From positions 78,427,912 to 78,491,911 of the forward strand of contig NC_092793.1 in NCBI RefSeq assembly GCF_918797505.1: 64,000 nt of DNA, written 5' to 3'. Source of the stretch: Bemisia tabaci (Eukaryota; Arthropoda; Insecta; Hemiptera; Aleyrodidae). The position numbers and the translations under genes were made by a program. The notes under the pieces are model-generated. The model was not told the origin of the DNA. It saw only the letters and a program-made list of their open reading frames with translations, and did no database searches. Shown here one piece after another: positions 1 through 11,662 of this stretch (the stretch's first letter is position 1; each line of letters opens with the position of its first letter).

Positions 1-2052
1 TTCTTACCTTGCAAATATAGACTGGTCATCTAAACAAAAGTTGAAACGATAAACTATTAATTCAAGACGAAAATTACCTTTGTAAATTTAGTTTGATGCA
101 TGATTTCAGTAATTTTACTGCAAAGAATGTGAGTTGAACAATCCTGGAAACATGGAAATGATCTTGGTTCCTTCTTGCAAAATGTAACCCCTGTACATAT
201 GGTCAAACCACGCCACTACTATGCACAGACTTATTTTCCCACATTTTCGCACAAGTTTGCACTGATTCCTACCTCGGTCAGTTCTATGCTCATTTTCTCG
301 TTTTAATTTTTACATTTTTTAGCTTCTGTTCCAGTTGAGAATTGGCAAGTAATTGGCCCAAAACGTCCTGGTTGTTTTATGTCTCATCTAGCCTTGTATA
401 CCCATTTGTTTTTTGTATTTTAGTGTGTTTTTATTGTTATGATCAAAAAGACGACTATTTTTGGTTAGGGCTACCATCAATTGGGAGCTAATACCTACCA
501 TCGCCAATTCGGTCATTTTAGCCACGGTTTTTTCTCCGTGCAGAATGTGTGCGAAAATGTGGGAAAATGAGTCTGTGCTTGGTAGTGGCGTGGGCTTAGG
601 AGCCGTGACCGTGGACGGACGGGCCTTTGGAAATCCTTTTGGCGTGGGAGATTTCCTTGCTCTCCGCACCGCGCCCGGCCTGGCCGGCGCGCGGCGCCGC
701 GTTTGAATGCATTTTAACACGCGCTGCAGCCGCTGCACTTGAGGCGATTGCCTTCGCGTTGACACTTCCCGCTTCGCTGCTTTTAATTTGTTTGGATTTG
801 AGCCTTCACCGGCGCCGGCGGCGGCACGGCGAAGAGCTGAGGATTTCGTCAAAGCGAGAGGAAGATCTCACTTTTTTGAGCTTCTCAGGAGGCTCGAAGC
901 GGCTCAATTTAACGCTTGAACTGTGAAGTTGTTTTAAACAGTCAACTTTATCGTCATCCGAGCGAATTAAAGGAATCCTCCCCGGTCGCCTCTCCCATCG
1001 CGCGCATTAGCGAATTATTCCGTTCCGGGCATCTCAGGAGACAGCAAGGCGCGGATTTTTTCTGGCAGTTGACAACTCTCTTTCATTAGCTCGAAGAAAA
1101 ATACGAACAATTCGACTTTTTAACAGCTCAGAATGTTGTCGTTTTGTGACTCAGATGGCAACACAGTTTCTTCCTTTCTTCGTGATAAAATTAGCGAGGA
1201 TTTTTTAGGTATTAAGTTGGGGCTTAGGATTTAATCTCTTTTTAAGAGGTAATAAGTAACGAATCTGATATGGACAAGAGAAACAGTCGACTGAGAAACC
1301 TGACAAACGATCTTGGATACGGTTATCAACCTCTTGCACGTGTGCTTTTGTTATTATTACCACTTGTTTCCACATTCAAAGAAAAAAAAGGAAAAAGAAA
1401 AACAAAAGCTTTCAAACGATTTGAATCATATGTGAGAAGGGCGTCTAATAGTTTGCGGAACTGTTTGTTTATTTTAAATAGGTTCTCTTGCATATATCTA
1501 TGAAAAAACCCGACTGTTGCCTCCACTGTAAATTGTGCACACTGTTCACAATTACGAGATTCTGTTCCCACATTGAAGATAGCTCGACTCAAAAAGAACT
1601 CAAACATTTAGGCAATGAAAGACATTCAGGTTCAAAGTTGACTCGCCATCATCTCTAATAGGAAACAGAATAATATTAAACGGGGTAATGCGTGAAGTAA
1701 CTAAAAATGGATTGCATTTCAACAATTTCTGGCTTTCGTGCAAATTTAATTTCAAAATTTCTACTCGTTTGGCCGTATTTATTGTGTGCAACGAGCCTAA
1801 TACGTACAGCAATTTCAACGAGTAGGTCCCCTTCTCTATAAATAGGGTTGATTCATTTTCGCCACACCCCAATAACGTCTGTAAATCCAATGCAAGATGC
1901 ATAATATCCTTGCATTTTAATTAGGGTGCATAAGAAGGAGGAAGGGGAAGTAAGTATTTGCAAGCTCTCAGTGTTGCGTCAAGAATCTTGTTGTTCGCCG
2001 GCAACCCTCGCGCAGTGGGACGAGCTTTCCAGGAGGTCAAAACAAGAAATTT
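1..2052. other. Non-coding stretch, no gene recognised
   Basis: I see no convincing gene, RNA gene or transposon here. Open frames are short and have no recognisable motif. The only compositional feature is the GC-rich patch listed separately. Confidence 0.5.
600..860. other. GC- and CpG-rich patch
   Basis: In otherwise A+T-rich DNA this interval is dense in CpG, including GGCCGGCGCGCGGCGCCGCG near 680-702 and GGCGCCGGCGGCGG near 810-825. It could be a promoter-associated patch or the end of a GC-rich repeat. No core promoter or downstream coding exon was recognised, so its role is unknown. Confidence 0.4.
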
Positions 2053-2302
2053 GGACCGCGTTAAGGAGAAAAGAACCAAGCCCCATCGGCTGTTCCTAAA
2101 TTTAACCAGGCAATTTAATTTTTTACATGAGACCTTTTGTGCCAATTTCTTTGAACATTTTAAGGAATTTACCTCGTAATATGCAGAAAATTCATTGAAA
2201 TTTACACAACAATTTGTACAACCGTTTTCGTGTAAAAAATCAAATTGCCTAATTAAGTGTGGCAGTGCTGATGTGGCCTATTCTTTCTGCATAACGCGGT
2301 CC
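2053..2302. mobile_element. Foldback MITE, family B, copy 1
   Basis: About 250 bp. It starts GGACCGCGTTAAGGAGAAAAG and ends in the inverse, CTTTCTGCATAACGCGGTCC, with CAATTTAATTTTTTACA and its near-complement inside, so most of the element is an inverted repeat. The same sequence recurs at 11263-11511 and 45334-45548. No coding capacity. Confidence 0.75.
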
Positions 2303-2725
2303 ATTTTTGACTAAAGTTGAAAATTTCGATGTTAGTTTCGTCACATTATAAGGTAGTTTGTGAAGAAAATCTCGCACTAGAAAAAAAAACACATTGGATC
2401 TGGAGTCCAGACTCTTAAAGACATCGACAAAAAAAAATACTCTTGATTCAATCGGATTTTTGCTTAAATCAAGAACCAAGCCTCTTAATTTGAGCGGATA
2501 TCCTTTTGATTTAAGCTTAAATCTGATTGAATCAAGAGTATGTTTTCTTGTCAATGTTTTCAAGAGTCTGGACTCTAGATCCAATGTGTTTTTTTTTCCA
2601 GTACGCGAGAAAACCAATGAAACCATTTTTGGAACCAGTACGCTCCGTATTAACATAGATATAAACTTTTAAAGTTTCCACTTTTGTCCGAGTTCTCCGA
2701 TTGACTCACTCCACTGTGCCCCGTC
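2303..2725. mobile_element. Foldback MITE, family J, left-truncated and interrupted by family D
   Basis: The right part (TTTCCACTTTTGTCCGAG, then GATTGACTCACTCCACTGTGCC) matches family J ends at 26.5 and 39.7 kb. The piece before the D insertion, with TTTCGTCACATTATAAGG, matches the J interior near 39.2 kb. Without the D insert it is about 196 bp against about 240 bp for full copies, so its left end is missing next to the family B copy. Confidence 0.55.
2376..2602. mobile_element. Foldback MITE, family D, copy 1
   Basis: Starts ACTAGAAAAAAAAACAC and ends TTTTTTTTTCCAGT. The element is a full-length inverted repeat: ATTGGATCTGGAGTCCAGAC on the left is answered by GTCTGGACTCTAGATCCAAT on the right, and TACTCTTGATTCAATC by GATTGAATCAAGAGTA. 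It interrupts a family J copy. A second copy is at 43024-43254. Open frames read on both strands are by-products of the palindrome. Confidence 0.8.
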
Positions 2726-3299
2726 GCGAAGTTAGTCCCCGGTAGTGCCACGAATTAGTTTCCACTCGCAATTTAGGGTGGCCGTATCGCAAGAACAGTA
2801 ATAATCAACTCGTCCGAGGTCACTTTCGATGAGTATGTCCGCAGGGCTCCGGGAACTTGCTCAGTCCGCATGATGAAAGATTATGGCTCCGCTTGCCCGC
2901 CCACGGGGAGCAGTGGCGGATTATCCCATTCTTATCCGGAATTTATGTCTTGGAATCTGCGGTGGCAAAAAATATGAGTAGCGGATTTCAGCAAATTCCA
3001 TGGAATAATCCAAACTTTGGGCTGCACTTTTCCTCGGGCTACGCAATCTATTTTCCATGCTCTGACACGAGGGTGTCATCAGGGCTGTGGACCCGGGAAA
3101 ATGTCCAGTAAAATGTACTACAAATTACGGAGAAACGGGGGAGGTGTCAAGCGATTTCGCGGAAAAACTCGAGTTTCATCTCCCTTTAGAATTTTTACGG
3201 CCGTCTGAACAATCATTTCAGGAACTCGGAACTTTGATTGGAAAATTAAACTGTTTTAGGTCAGCTGGACCGGAGCAGTAGGAATTGCTCATTTTTATA

Positions 3300-3385
3300 C
3301 ATGTTCGCACTGGGGCAATATCTTCATGTACATCATCAATAGGTCCCAGGTTCGAATCCCGGTAATGGCGTCAAATTTTCACGGA
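3300..3385 (+). other. Possible tRNA-derived relic with a B-box motif
   Basis: CCCAGGTTCGAATCCCGG matches the T-arm and RNA polymerase III B box of a tRNA, with a TTCGAAT loop and four of five stem pairs. I could not find a matching 5' acceptor strand or a clear D-arm, so this is not a functional tRNA by eye. A tRNA-derived SINE head or chance match remains possible. Confidence 0.25.
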
Positions 3386-3758
3386 ACTGACGAGTAAATC
3401 TGCTCGGAATCTACTAGAAACAGATTCTACTCGGCCTTAATCCCTGGAAATTTGAAGCGCCTGGAGCATGGATGTCTCGATCGCCCTGATGTATATACAG
3501 ACAATAAATCTCTGCAGTAAACACATGAGTCTATGGATTGCTGTAGATTCCTCACTTTTTACATAAAAAGGAAGTGAAGCCAATAAATTGCATTAAAAAA
3601 TGAGAAAAAATAAAAAAAAAACGCAATTTACCATGAAGGAAAGTGAATAATTCGAGGTTAAAACTTAACTTCATCCTCCATTTATGAATGACGAATTACC
3701 ATTATAAAACATAAGAAGTATTCTAAACTGACGCGTAAATACATTAAAATTCTAAGTA

Positions 3759-3761
<3 letters not shown>

Positions 3762-3814
<53 letters not shown>
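3762..3814. repeat. Poly-T homopolymer of about 53 bases
   Basis: An uninterrupted T run. It could be the A-tail of a retroposed sequence on the minus strand, but no source element was recognised to its left. The minus-strand poly-lysine frame across it is an artefact. Confidence 0.9.
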
Positions 3815-4672
3815 CTTTCCTTGAGAGCGGACTTAATCATCGAAAGGGGGAAATTACAGAAACAACGACTAGACTCTGTTATGACATAATTTATTGAATA
3901 TATGAAGGTCCTCGACTGTGAGCGCACTACTCGAAGCAACTATTTCTATGCCTTCAGTCGCTGTTCCTTTCGTTTACTTTCGCCGTCGCTGAAAACTTAA
4001 ACACCTCTGCGCTCCCCACCCCCCTTGAATCATTGGCGTGTATGCGACTCAACGCTTTAATAAAACAATGCTTCTCGCAAACAGGGTCTCCGTTGCACGA
4101 TTTCTCATTTACCTACTCGTGTAAATTCTTGTGCCGCTGTTACCAAATTTAGCAATGCATTGGCGACTGCATGCGCTCGTCTTTAGAATAGGGACTTGCG
4201 ATCATGGTAAAAAACCTATCACCCTGGAAAATTTACTGTTAAAAACAAAAGAGTTGACATGCGCCGCCGTGTCATTCGCCCTTTAGGGCACTTGCAACTT
4301 GTTCGTTCGCGAAAAGCGGCATCGTATCCTATTTTAGTTATCATTGGCAGGGCGACCTGGAAGTGTTTGCTCTTTCCCGTTCTGTTTTATCAACAATTTA
4401 GTTCCTTCCATTGTTTCTATTTCCATTTTCGCCGTGTTGAGCCCAGGCACGGTCAGAGGGCGGAAATGAAATTTTTGGAGTTGCTCCGTTCGGCTGAAAT
4501 TATACACTGACGTGAACAGCGACGATACTCTCAGCCACTCTTCGCGAAATAATTAAAACTTCAACGGACGAGTTGCATTAGTATATCCTATCGCTTTTCT
4601 CCTCCGTTTCCTTCCCCTTGCACTTATTGAAATTGCAATACTGATTTAGTTGCTGAACGGAAGTGTCTACAT

Positions 4673-4954
4673 TTGGACTACATTTTGCAATTAGGAACTA
4701 TGAATTTTGGCCCGATTTAAAAACAACGTATGCGCCATTAGTTTCCCTGTGCACATAAGTGTTTTTTCAGATGAGCCAGAATTTATAGTTCCAAATTGCA
4801 AAATGCAGTCCATTTGGTCTGCATTTTGCGATTAAGAACTACGATTTCTAGCTCATCCGTAAAAACTCTTACCTGCATAGGGAAACTAATGGTAGATACG
4901 TTGCCTCTAAACTGAGCCAGAAATTGTAGTTCCTGATTGCAAAATGTGGTCCGA
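4673..4954. mobile_element. Two adjacent foldback MITEs, family C
   Basis: The first unit runs TTGGACTACATTTTGCAATT to AATTGCAAAATGCAGTCCA at about 4812. The second follows immediately from CTGCATTTTGCGATT to GATTGCAAAATGTGGTCC. Both share GAACTATxAATTxTxGC, CATTAGTTTCCxTxTGCA and their complements. Related copies occur at 11512-11662 and 25462-25608, with fragments at 20713-20768 and 45575-45640. Confidence 0.7.
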
Positions 4955-6466
4955 CTGGTGGGATGCATCAAAAGTGTTTCTCGAAAGGAAGTTGTGATTG
5001 GAGCGTCGCGTCGTGTGGCTTCTCGCCGCACACTCATCGATGTATTTTAATGATAACATCGTGATGAACTGACATATTTAACTTCAAACCGAATTTACGG
5101 TTCGTGGGACTTACGGCTGTTTCGCATCGTTTTACGCCTCATGTCTGCGCGCGGATGGAAAAAGTCACATCTTACAATAAGCTATAACTTATTCCGCCGA
5201 AATTCCTGGAAATTTGCGTGTGGACACGAGGCCTTACACTATCCGACAAAAACAAGTGAAATGAGTATACATATAGACGTGCTTGCATTTCTTCTACACT
5301 GAAAATTGAATCCTGACGTCCACAGCGCGCGTGGAAATAATTACATGCCGTCCTGACGATTTTTAATTACGCACGAGAGTTAATCATTGTGACAATAAGT
5401 TGGTCATCAATTAACAGCATCGGATCAAGTAGAAAACGAGAGAAAATTGATTCAATTTGAATACAACAAGTTTTCATGGAGATGACTTTTTGACAGATTT
5501 TACCAGTAATTCCTTTTCTAGTTTTATGTGAAAACATCGCGGTGAAATTGCGGATCGGCAATTTCCAGAAATGAAGTCAGACAATGGACCACTAGATAAG
5601 GTACGAATTTCAGCATTCTGATACATGTTTCTTAACCAAAATTTTACGTAAAACACGATGCACACAACGAAAATTACCGAAATTATCTCCTTACGAAGAT
5701 ATTTAATGATTCTTAATGCGTGAATTCAAACCACCCGCTCATGAAAACACAATGCTCTACGTGATTCACATCGCGCGCTAAACGTTATCATGACAGTCTC
5801 TGCGATATAAAAATCTGGCAACCTTAATCTTGACGCTTTGGCTCAGTTATAGCAAATTGCTAATAGTCTGAACAACACATGATGGGAAATGAACATTGCT
5901 TGATTGAGAAGCTTGCTGAAACCGTTGTAGTGGGCGATTTGACTCACGTAGAGTTTCGAGTTTCTTGTGAGCGGGCAGTTCAAATTCCTCGTAACCAATG
6001 TGAAATAAAAACGTTAATATCTTCGTTAGGAGTTGGTTTCCGTAATTTTCGTTGTGTGAATCGTTTTCCACGTGAAATTCTGGTTAAGAAACATGTATCA
6101 GATCGCTTAAATTCGTACCTTGTCTAGTGGTCCATTGAGTCTTTTAGAAAGGCTATGGGTTTGAAACCTCGTTTTGATAAATAAAAGCCAGTTCTGTAAA
6201 CTGCGAGACAAGAAGATTACATTTTGGAGAGATGGAAGGAATATCAGCGTGCATAAACAAAGCCAGCCAAGCAAGCTAATTCATACATACGGATTACCTA
6301 TTAACAGGGACGGCCAAAAATCCTCACAACTCTGGCAAAACTTTTGCTCGCTCTGGGGCTCAGGTCTCGTAAATGCTTTTCTGGAGAGGGCACCGGATTA
6401 AAAAATTCATGGGCTCGTGTAAGGACTGGCAATGGAATGGACCATTAAAACAAAACCGAGACGTGA
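4955..6466. other. Non-coding stretch, nothing recognised
   Basis: No gene, RNA or clear repeat was identified. Open frames are all under about 85 codons and lack recognisable motifs. Confidence 0.45.
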
Positions 6467-6551
6467 AATTGGACGTATTTATGCCAAAAGGAACTATGTC
6501 TCACGGAAACCCTATGTACATAGTTCATTTTAGCATAAATAGTCCAATTGA
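6467..6551. mobile_element. Short foldback element, family E
   Basis: Starts AAATTGGACGTATTTATGCC and ends GCATAAATAGTCCAATT; GGAACTATGT inside is answered by ACATAGTTC. It is an approximately 85-bp inverted repeat matching the longer copy at 36762-36895 and the D-interrupted copy at 42948-43310. Confidence 0.65.
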
Positions 6552-7069
6552 AGCAAGTGTTCATTATTCTACTCGGTGCAAATTAACTTCATTCGTCAAA
6601 ATGTATCATTTACTCTTAGGTAGATTCAACGGTTCGTGAGTGGCTCCGGAAATGCTGATTTTTAATTGAAATATGTCATTGCAGATTAATAAAACCAAAA
6701 AAAGTCATAGACGGTTTCAGAATCCTTTTTCACCATCCTCAAACTGAGAGAGGTAATGAGAGGTGAAAAATGAAACTGCCAAAAATGGTACTTGTAGTTT
6801 GTACTCACGGAATAAAAAGTAGAATCGACTACACTTGTCGGTAATTTCGGTGCTAACCAAAAACCGTGGTCAAATCAACCGGATCTCTGGGGGAATTCTA
6901 TCAGAGACTTTATATTCATGACTTAATTCTGGTGCCAACCACAAATTAAGTTCAAACGAACCAGATTTCTTTGGCGCTGTAACGATGCTAATTGAAGTTT
7001 TTTTTTTCGAAACCTGGACAACATACGCGAATGGCAACATTTTTGAATGGCAAACAGATTGATTTAGAA

Positions 7070-7262
7070 CGTGATTAACCAGCATTCTAATTTTTAAAAA
7101 AAAAGTGATGAAGGAACGAGAAGCCAAAAACTTAAAGTATTTATTCGAGGGAAAGGTAAATTAGTGCACCAATAATTGAAGGAACAAAATAATTACCAAA
7201 ACCCCCAATCACAAAAGGTATTAATTTAACAAAGATTATAATAAATGCATAACCATAAACCA
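7070..7262 (-). pseudogene. cox1: Nuclear mitochondrial insertion (NUMT), cox1 fragment
   Basis: On the minus strand the sequence reads HAFIII-like, then PFVIGGFGNYFVPSIIGA, then, after a one-base deletion, FPRMNTLSFWLLVPSSLFF in the mitochondrial code. This is the conserved stretch of cytochrome c oxidase subunit I around GGFGN and AFPRxNNxSFW. The deletion just after GGTGCAC breaks the frame, so the fragment is not functional. It covers only about 60 codons and lies beside a family A MITE. Boundaries are approximate. Whether it derives from the host mitochondrion needs a database comparison. Confidence 0.75.
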
Positions 7263-7291
7263 TGCATGAACCATTAACCGTGCCTGAGCCA

Positions 7292-7529
7292 TTCTGCTGT
7301 GCTAAGGAAAAAGCGCCGTATGAACATCCGAGAGTTGTCAAATTTCCCTCTTCAAATCTTAATTTTTGAGACAAATAATGAATATTCATAACTAAAATTT
7401 TCTGATAATTCAGATCACATTGCGAGGAAACTTTTTTCAACAAGTTTTCCTGAAAATTCGTATTTTGCCAAAAGAAATTTGGCATCGCACGGAGGTTCAT
7501 ACGGCGTTCTTTCTTAGCGCGGCCAGCAT
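7292..7529. mobile_element. Foldback MITE, family A, copy 1
   Basis: Left end CTGCTGTGCTAAGGAAAAAG then CGCCGTATGAAC; right end is the inverse, GTTCATACGGCG then TTCTTTCTTAGCGCGGCCAG. Internal GAGAGTTGTCAAATTTCCCT is also answered on the right in other copies. ATT flanks both ends, consistent with a short A/T target duplication. It abuts the cox1 NUMT. Confidence 0.8.
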
Positions 7530-9651
7530 TCTCTTTCCTCGTGAGCCGCACGGGAACCTTGTTGTGTCATAAATTAAGCGTCTGTTCATTAATTCTATGA
7601 CTTCGGTCATTAAAAATTTCGATACCACCATCTCAACAACTCGACGTACAGGAAATTTACTATCGAATAATGCAACTTCTTAGTAGTTTGGAGTCTGTCG
7701 AGCTCTGACGTAGAATAGCTTACGACAGCCACGGCAAAACTTCAGCAAATGAAGAAGCTTCGTACAATTTTAATAACGCTTCAGATCGGATCGGAAAGTT
7801 TATTCTTGATAAATAAACTTAATAACGAAACTTCTCCGGGAATTCGAGGTGCGGAGGATCGCTGAAAAATTAACTTGACGCGATACCTTCAGGAGAGGGC
7901 ACGAAAAAGAGCGGCTAAGATACAAGTAAAACAAGAGGATAGACGGACGAATTCAAGTTGAGCGAAAGACAGCTATCTATATTTTGCCACACGCCCTCGA
8001 TTCTTTGGTAGCCGAGAGTAACCAGAGCTCACGGATAGACAGATGGGCTTATTCTCGCTGAACCCTATTCTAAAAAGGTCACAGGAAGGCAAGGTAGTGC
8101 AAGAGTATCAAGATAAATGATTAGAAGCTATACCTTCAATGTTTCGTCTACTTTCTAGGATCAAGCTTCTCTATAGGGCAGTTTCATATCTTCCTCACTA
8201 TAATCGAAACATGCGGGACCCTATTGCCTGATCGAGAAAGTATTTTCAGAAGTTACACCAGACTGAATGGAATTTGAAGAGGAATGACTTCATAAGTGGG
8301 CAAGAGGGTATACGAGAGAATTCGGAATAATGCTTTTTTCCGAAGGTAAAATGATACGCAATTTTCTGTGCACATTTGACGTATACGTTTTTAAAATGTG
8401 ATAAAGTCATTTGCTGCTGATTGGAAAAACATTTTTAAACGTTGAAAAGCCATTAAAAATCCAGGTAAAGTTTTAAAGTAATGTAATAATTTTCTTTTAA
8501 AATACAAAATTGGAAAGGCGTCATGAGATTAATTTTAAACCGTTTACAAACACCAAAATATTTAAAATTTGATTCGTATTTTAAAATTATTGCTAAAAAT
8601 GTTTTTTTTAAAAAAAAATCTGCATTAATTATCTCCGAAAACTAATATAAAAAACAAATTTTCAAATATACAACTTTTTCAACAGTTTAAGAGTTTTTCC
8701 ACGGCTAAAAACTTAAACTATTCCTTAATTGTTTCTCCAAAACAAATTATTAAACTTATTTTAAAAAAGCTTGTAGTTGGGTGCAAGATGTTGCTCATAG
8801 TGTCCTTTCTTTTAATTTAACTTGTTTTGCCGATTGAAAATGCGGCTGTGATTCCCTTCAAACGTCCCGGTTTCTTATTTAACTTTAATGTGTTCCTTTA
8901 ATGTATCTTGCAGCATAAGTCCAAACGTTTTTTAAAAAGTTGTTCTCTGTTTGGTGCGATATCAGGGTAGACTCTGTATAAAGGTGCTCTAATTGGCACG
9001 AGAGGACAGAAGATCGGGGGTCGGCGGTTTGTGACGTCAATAGCGTGGCCGAGTTGAAATGCGTGAGAGACTGTATGAATGGAGATGCGCGAATTTGCAT
9101 GGCCATCCGGGAGGACCCAGAAACACGTCCCGGGGAAACGTGTCGACCCTCTTATCACCCGGGCGTCCCTTCGTCTCTTCGTGATGGATGGACCCGAACG
9201 GATATCCATGCTCTCTACTTCCATTTCCGCAGTCTCTTGTGGGTCTCCATGTCTTTGCCTGCTTAGACTTGTCGAAATATTTAAACATTCAACAGGTGAA
9301 TCAAAGAATACTCCCGGACAGAGACAATACACAGGGTGTCTCAAATTTAAACGCGAATATTCTCACAAACAATTTCTGGGATTAGAATAAGACTTGTTTG
9401 GTTATTTGACGTTTTATACTTCAGAGTTACAGCCCCGGCAAATACATACACGCATATAAGTCGCTTTACAGCACTCCCTCGCGCTAATTAATGTAAATCA
9501 TATGGTTTGATGAGGCCTCTTCACATGCGTTCCTAAGGTTGCAACATTTTCTGCAAATTTTCGTCGAAAATATTACGCAAAATTATCTAAACGTACAGAG
9601 GATTCACTGTCCTAAAAACTTGTCTTCGTGGTTTGCGAAATGTGTAACTGT
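7530..9651. other. Non-coding stretch with a very A+T-rich core
   Basis: No gene recognised. About 8340-8780 is strongly A+T-rich with many TTTAAA-type words. Around 9000-9300 several frames of 70-150 codons overlap on both strands without motif or splice support; I treat them as chance. Confidence 0.45.
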
Positions 9652-9885
9652 TCAGTATACCGCTAAGGAAAAACGCCGTATGAGCATTCGAGAGTTGCCA
9701 AATTTCCTTCGATAAAATGACTATTTTTCCTTTGAATTTTCAGAATAATTAGGCAAAATTGCAAACTTAATTATCCGAAAAATTGGGAGGATAATATTTG
9801 AAATTTACCAGAAATTCGCGTTTATCGAAGGAAATTTGACAACGCCTGAAGGTTCATACGGCGTTTTCCCTAGCACGGTAGTATA
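9652..9885. mobile_element. Foldback MITE, family A, copy 2
   Basis: CAGTATACCGCTAAGGAAAA then ACGCCGTATGAGC at the left; GGTTCATACGGCGTTTTCCC then TAGCACGGTAGTATA at the right. AGTTGCCAAATTTCCTTCG and CGAAGGAAATTTGACAACG pair internally, so the arms extend over 60 bp. Confidence 0.85.
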
Positions 9886-11262
9886 TACCCCCGTAAAAAC
9901 GCATAGATTTTACTGTGGAGGGGGAAACCATGGAATTCCTGGGGACCTATGAAAGAATCTCCAATAACAAAGGAAACATGGCCACCGGCAAAAAGTTTGA
10001 ATTTTGGCAGCTTGAATGGTTTTAATACTGAATACTGGCCCGTTGTATAATAAAATGTCCTCAATCGCCCGATTCCTGGATCGCGGGTGGACGGTGAACA
10101 TACACCTCAAAACACGGTTTATGCTCTGGCAGGCGCAGCATAGGCAATTTGCACATCAGGAAGTGTTGTGAAGGTGTAGTGTTTGAAGTATTTCCACGAT
10201 GTTGAAGGCGCCCTATATGGTTAGTGCGGTAGTCTCAGGCACTATCGATGGAACTTTGCCGTGCTAAGGCAGTATAGCTATACTGCTATTTCTGGAAGAT
10301 AATGCCGGGACTAACAAAGGAGGGATTCCAGCTAGAATGTACCCCACGCGCCTTTTTAGGGAAGCGGACTCGCAGACGACAGTCTTGGTCTATTCTTATT
10401 TTTCCGAATTCTCTCCACGTGCCACGTCCCTTCATTTCAACGATCATTACAGTTCAATTCATCGATCTGCGCTGCGTTGTACCGTACTGACGGCGGCGCT
10501 CAACTTGCGGAAGCTCTTGCCACTCCTCGAAATTGGGGGATCAAACTCGGTATTCCGGTGACTCCTTAGTTATTAAAGCGTCTTCTATGCAGATCCGTAA
10601 GAGTATTCCTCTAAGTACTTAGAGCTTCTGAAGCGCAGGAGTTAGGTGATTGAACCGTGCAGTCGTACGTAAAATCGTCGTTCCCCACACGAAAGAGCGT
10701 AACCACATTTCAATTTTGCCAAATTTCCCCTCGCAAGTTGCATTGTTACCAGAAAATTTTGGGTATTTCTGACTAAAAATATCACGGATTATTTCTTCTG
10801 ATCTCGTGCAAGAGTTAGCCTTTTGGAGAAATATTGCAAGAGTAGATTTTTGTAAAAAATTGAATGGTTTGAGCCAATTTTGCAACCTTGTAATGAAAAT
10901 ACGTTCCTTCGTCCTAGAGACGACGAAATGTGTGAAAGTAGAATGGTGCCATCAGAAACAAGAGGAAAGGGTTTTTTTTTAAAAAAAAAAAAAAAAATAA
11001 AAAAATAAAAAAAAGAAGAAAAAAAACTAAAAATTTTAAGGCAAGTAATTTTGGTGTGGAAAATTTGAAAGATTGAGAACGGGGAGGACACAAAATAAAT
11101 GTTAGAAATTAACAATTGAGGAAATTGAACAAAATTATCTGCTCATCATTGCATGCTTAAAACTTACAGCATATTAGAAGACAGAGCATAGGGAAGAAAA
11201 ATGTGATAAAAAACTGCACCATTCAAATTACCATCATGCATTGGACTGTTCGAGTATGAAAT
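9886..11262. other. Non-coding stretch with A-rich low-complexity tract
   Basis: No gene recognised. At about 10971-11030 a T run passes into a long A-rich tract of mixed AAAAT and AAAG words. The minus-strand frame through it is phenylalanine-rich only because of this tract. Confidence 0.5.
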
Positions 11263-11511
11263 GGACCGCAGTTAGCAGAAAGGAACCAAGCCACATCAGC
11301 TAATCCCAAATTTAACGAGGCAATTTAATTTTTTACAAGAGAACGTTTGTGCGGATTCCTTTGAAAATTTTAAGGAATTTACTTCGTACTATGCAGAAAA
11401 TTCACAGAAAACACAAAAATCTGCGCAACCGTTTTCATGCATAAAATTAAATTGCCCAATTAAATGTGGCAATGGCTGATTTTGCTGGTTCCTTTCTGCT
11501 TAACGCGGTCC
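11263..11511. mobile_element. Foldback MITE, family B, copy 2
   Basis: Begins GGACCGCAGTTAGCAGAAAG and ends CCTTTCTGCTTAACGCGGTC; GGAACCAAGCCACATCAGCT is the internal signature shared with 45334-45548. It is directly followed by a family C copy with no spacer. Confidence 0.8.
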
Positions 11512-11662
11512 AAATGGACTACATTTTGCAATTCGAACTCCAACTTCTGGCTCAGTTCAGAAACAACGTACGTACCAATAGTTTCCCTATGCACATGAGT
11601 GGTTTTAACTTTAAAGGATGGGCTAGAAATTTTAGTTCTGAATCACAACATGAAGTCCAAAT
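11512..11662. mobile_element. Foldback MITE, family C, next to family B
   Basis: Starts AAATGGACTACATTTTGCAA and ends near CACAACATGAAGTCCAAAT, with TAGTTTCCCTATGCACATGA in the middle. Its left end touches the family B copy, so the two may belong to one composite unit. Confidence 0.7.

Larger units (their letters stand above)
2726..4672. other. Non-coding stretch
   Basis: No gene recognised. It holds a tRNA-like B-box motif near 3348 and a 53-base poly-T run at 3762-3814, listed separately. Frames of 60-85 codons here have no recognisable motif. Confidence 0.45.

Noticed and set aside
2249..2656. 135-codon minus-strand frame and its plus-strand partner of similar sequence
   Set aside because: Both lie across the full-length palindrome of family D, so the two strands read nearly the same words. 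No motif.
3300..3385. Functional tRNA gene
   Set aside because: T-arm-like motif only; no acceptor stem or D-arm found.
3682..3939. Poly-lysine minus-strand frame
   Set aside because: Produced by the 53-base T run.
8898..9344. 148-codon minus-strand frame
   Set aside because: No recognisable domain, several competing frames on both strands, no splice or promoter support.
10789..11115. 108-codon minus-strand frame rich in phenylalanine
   Set aside because: Low-complexity A/T tract.
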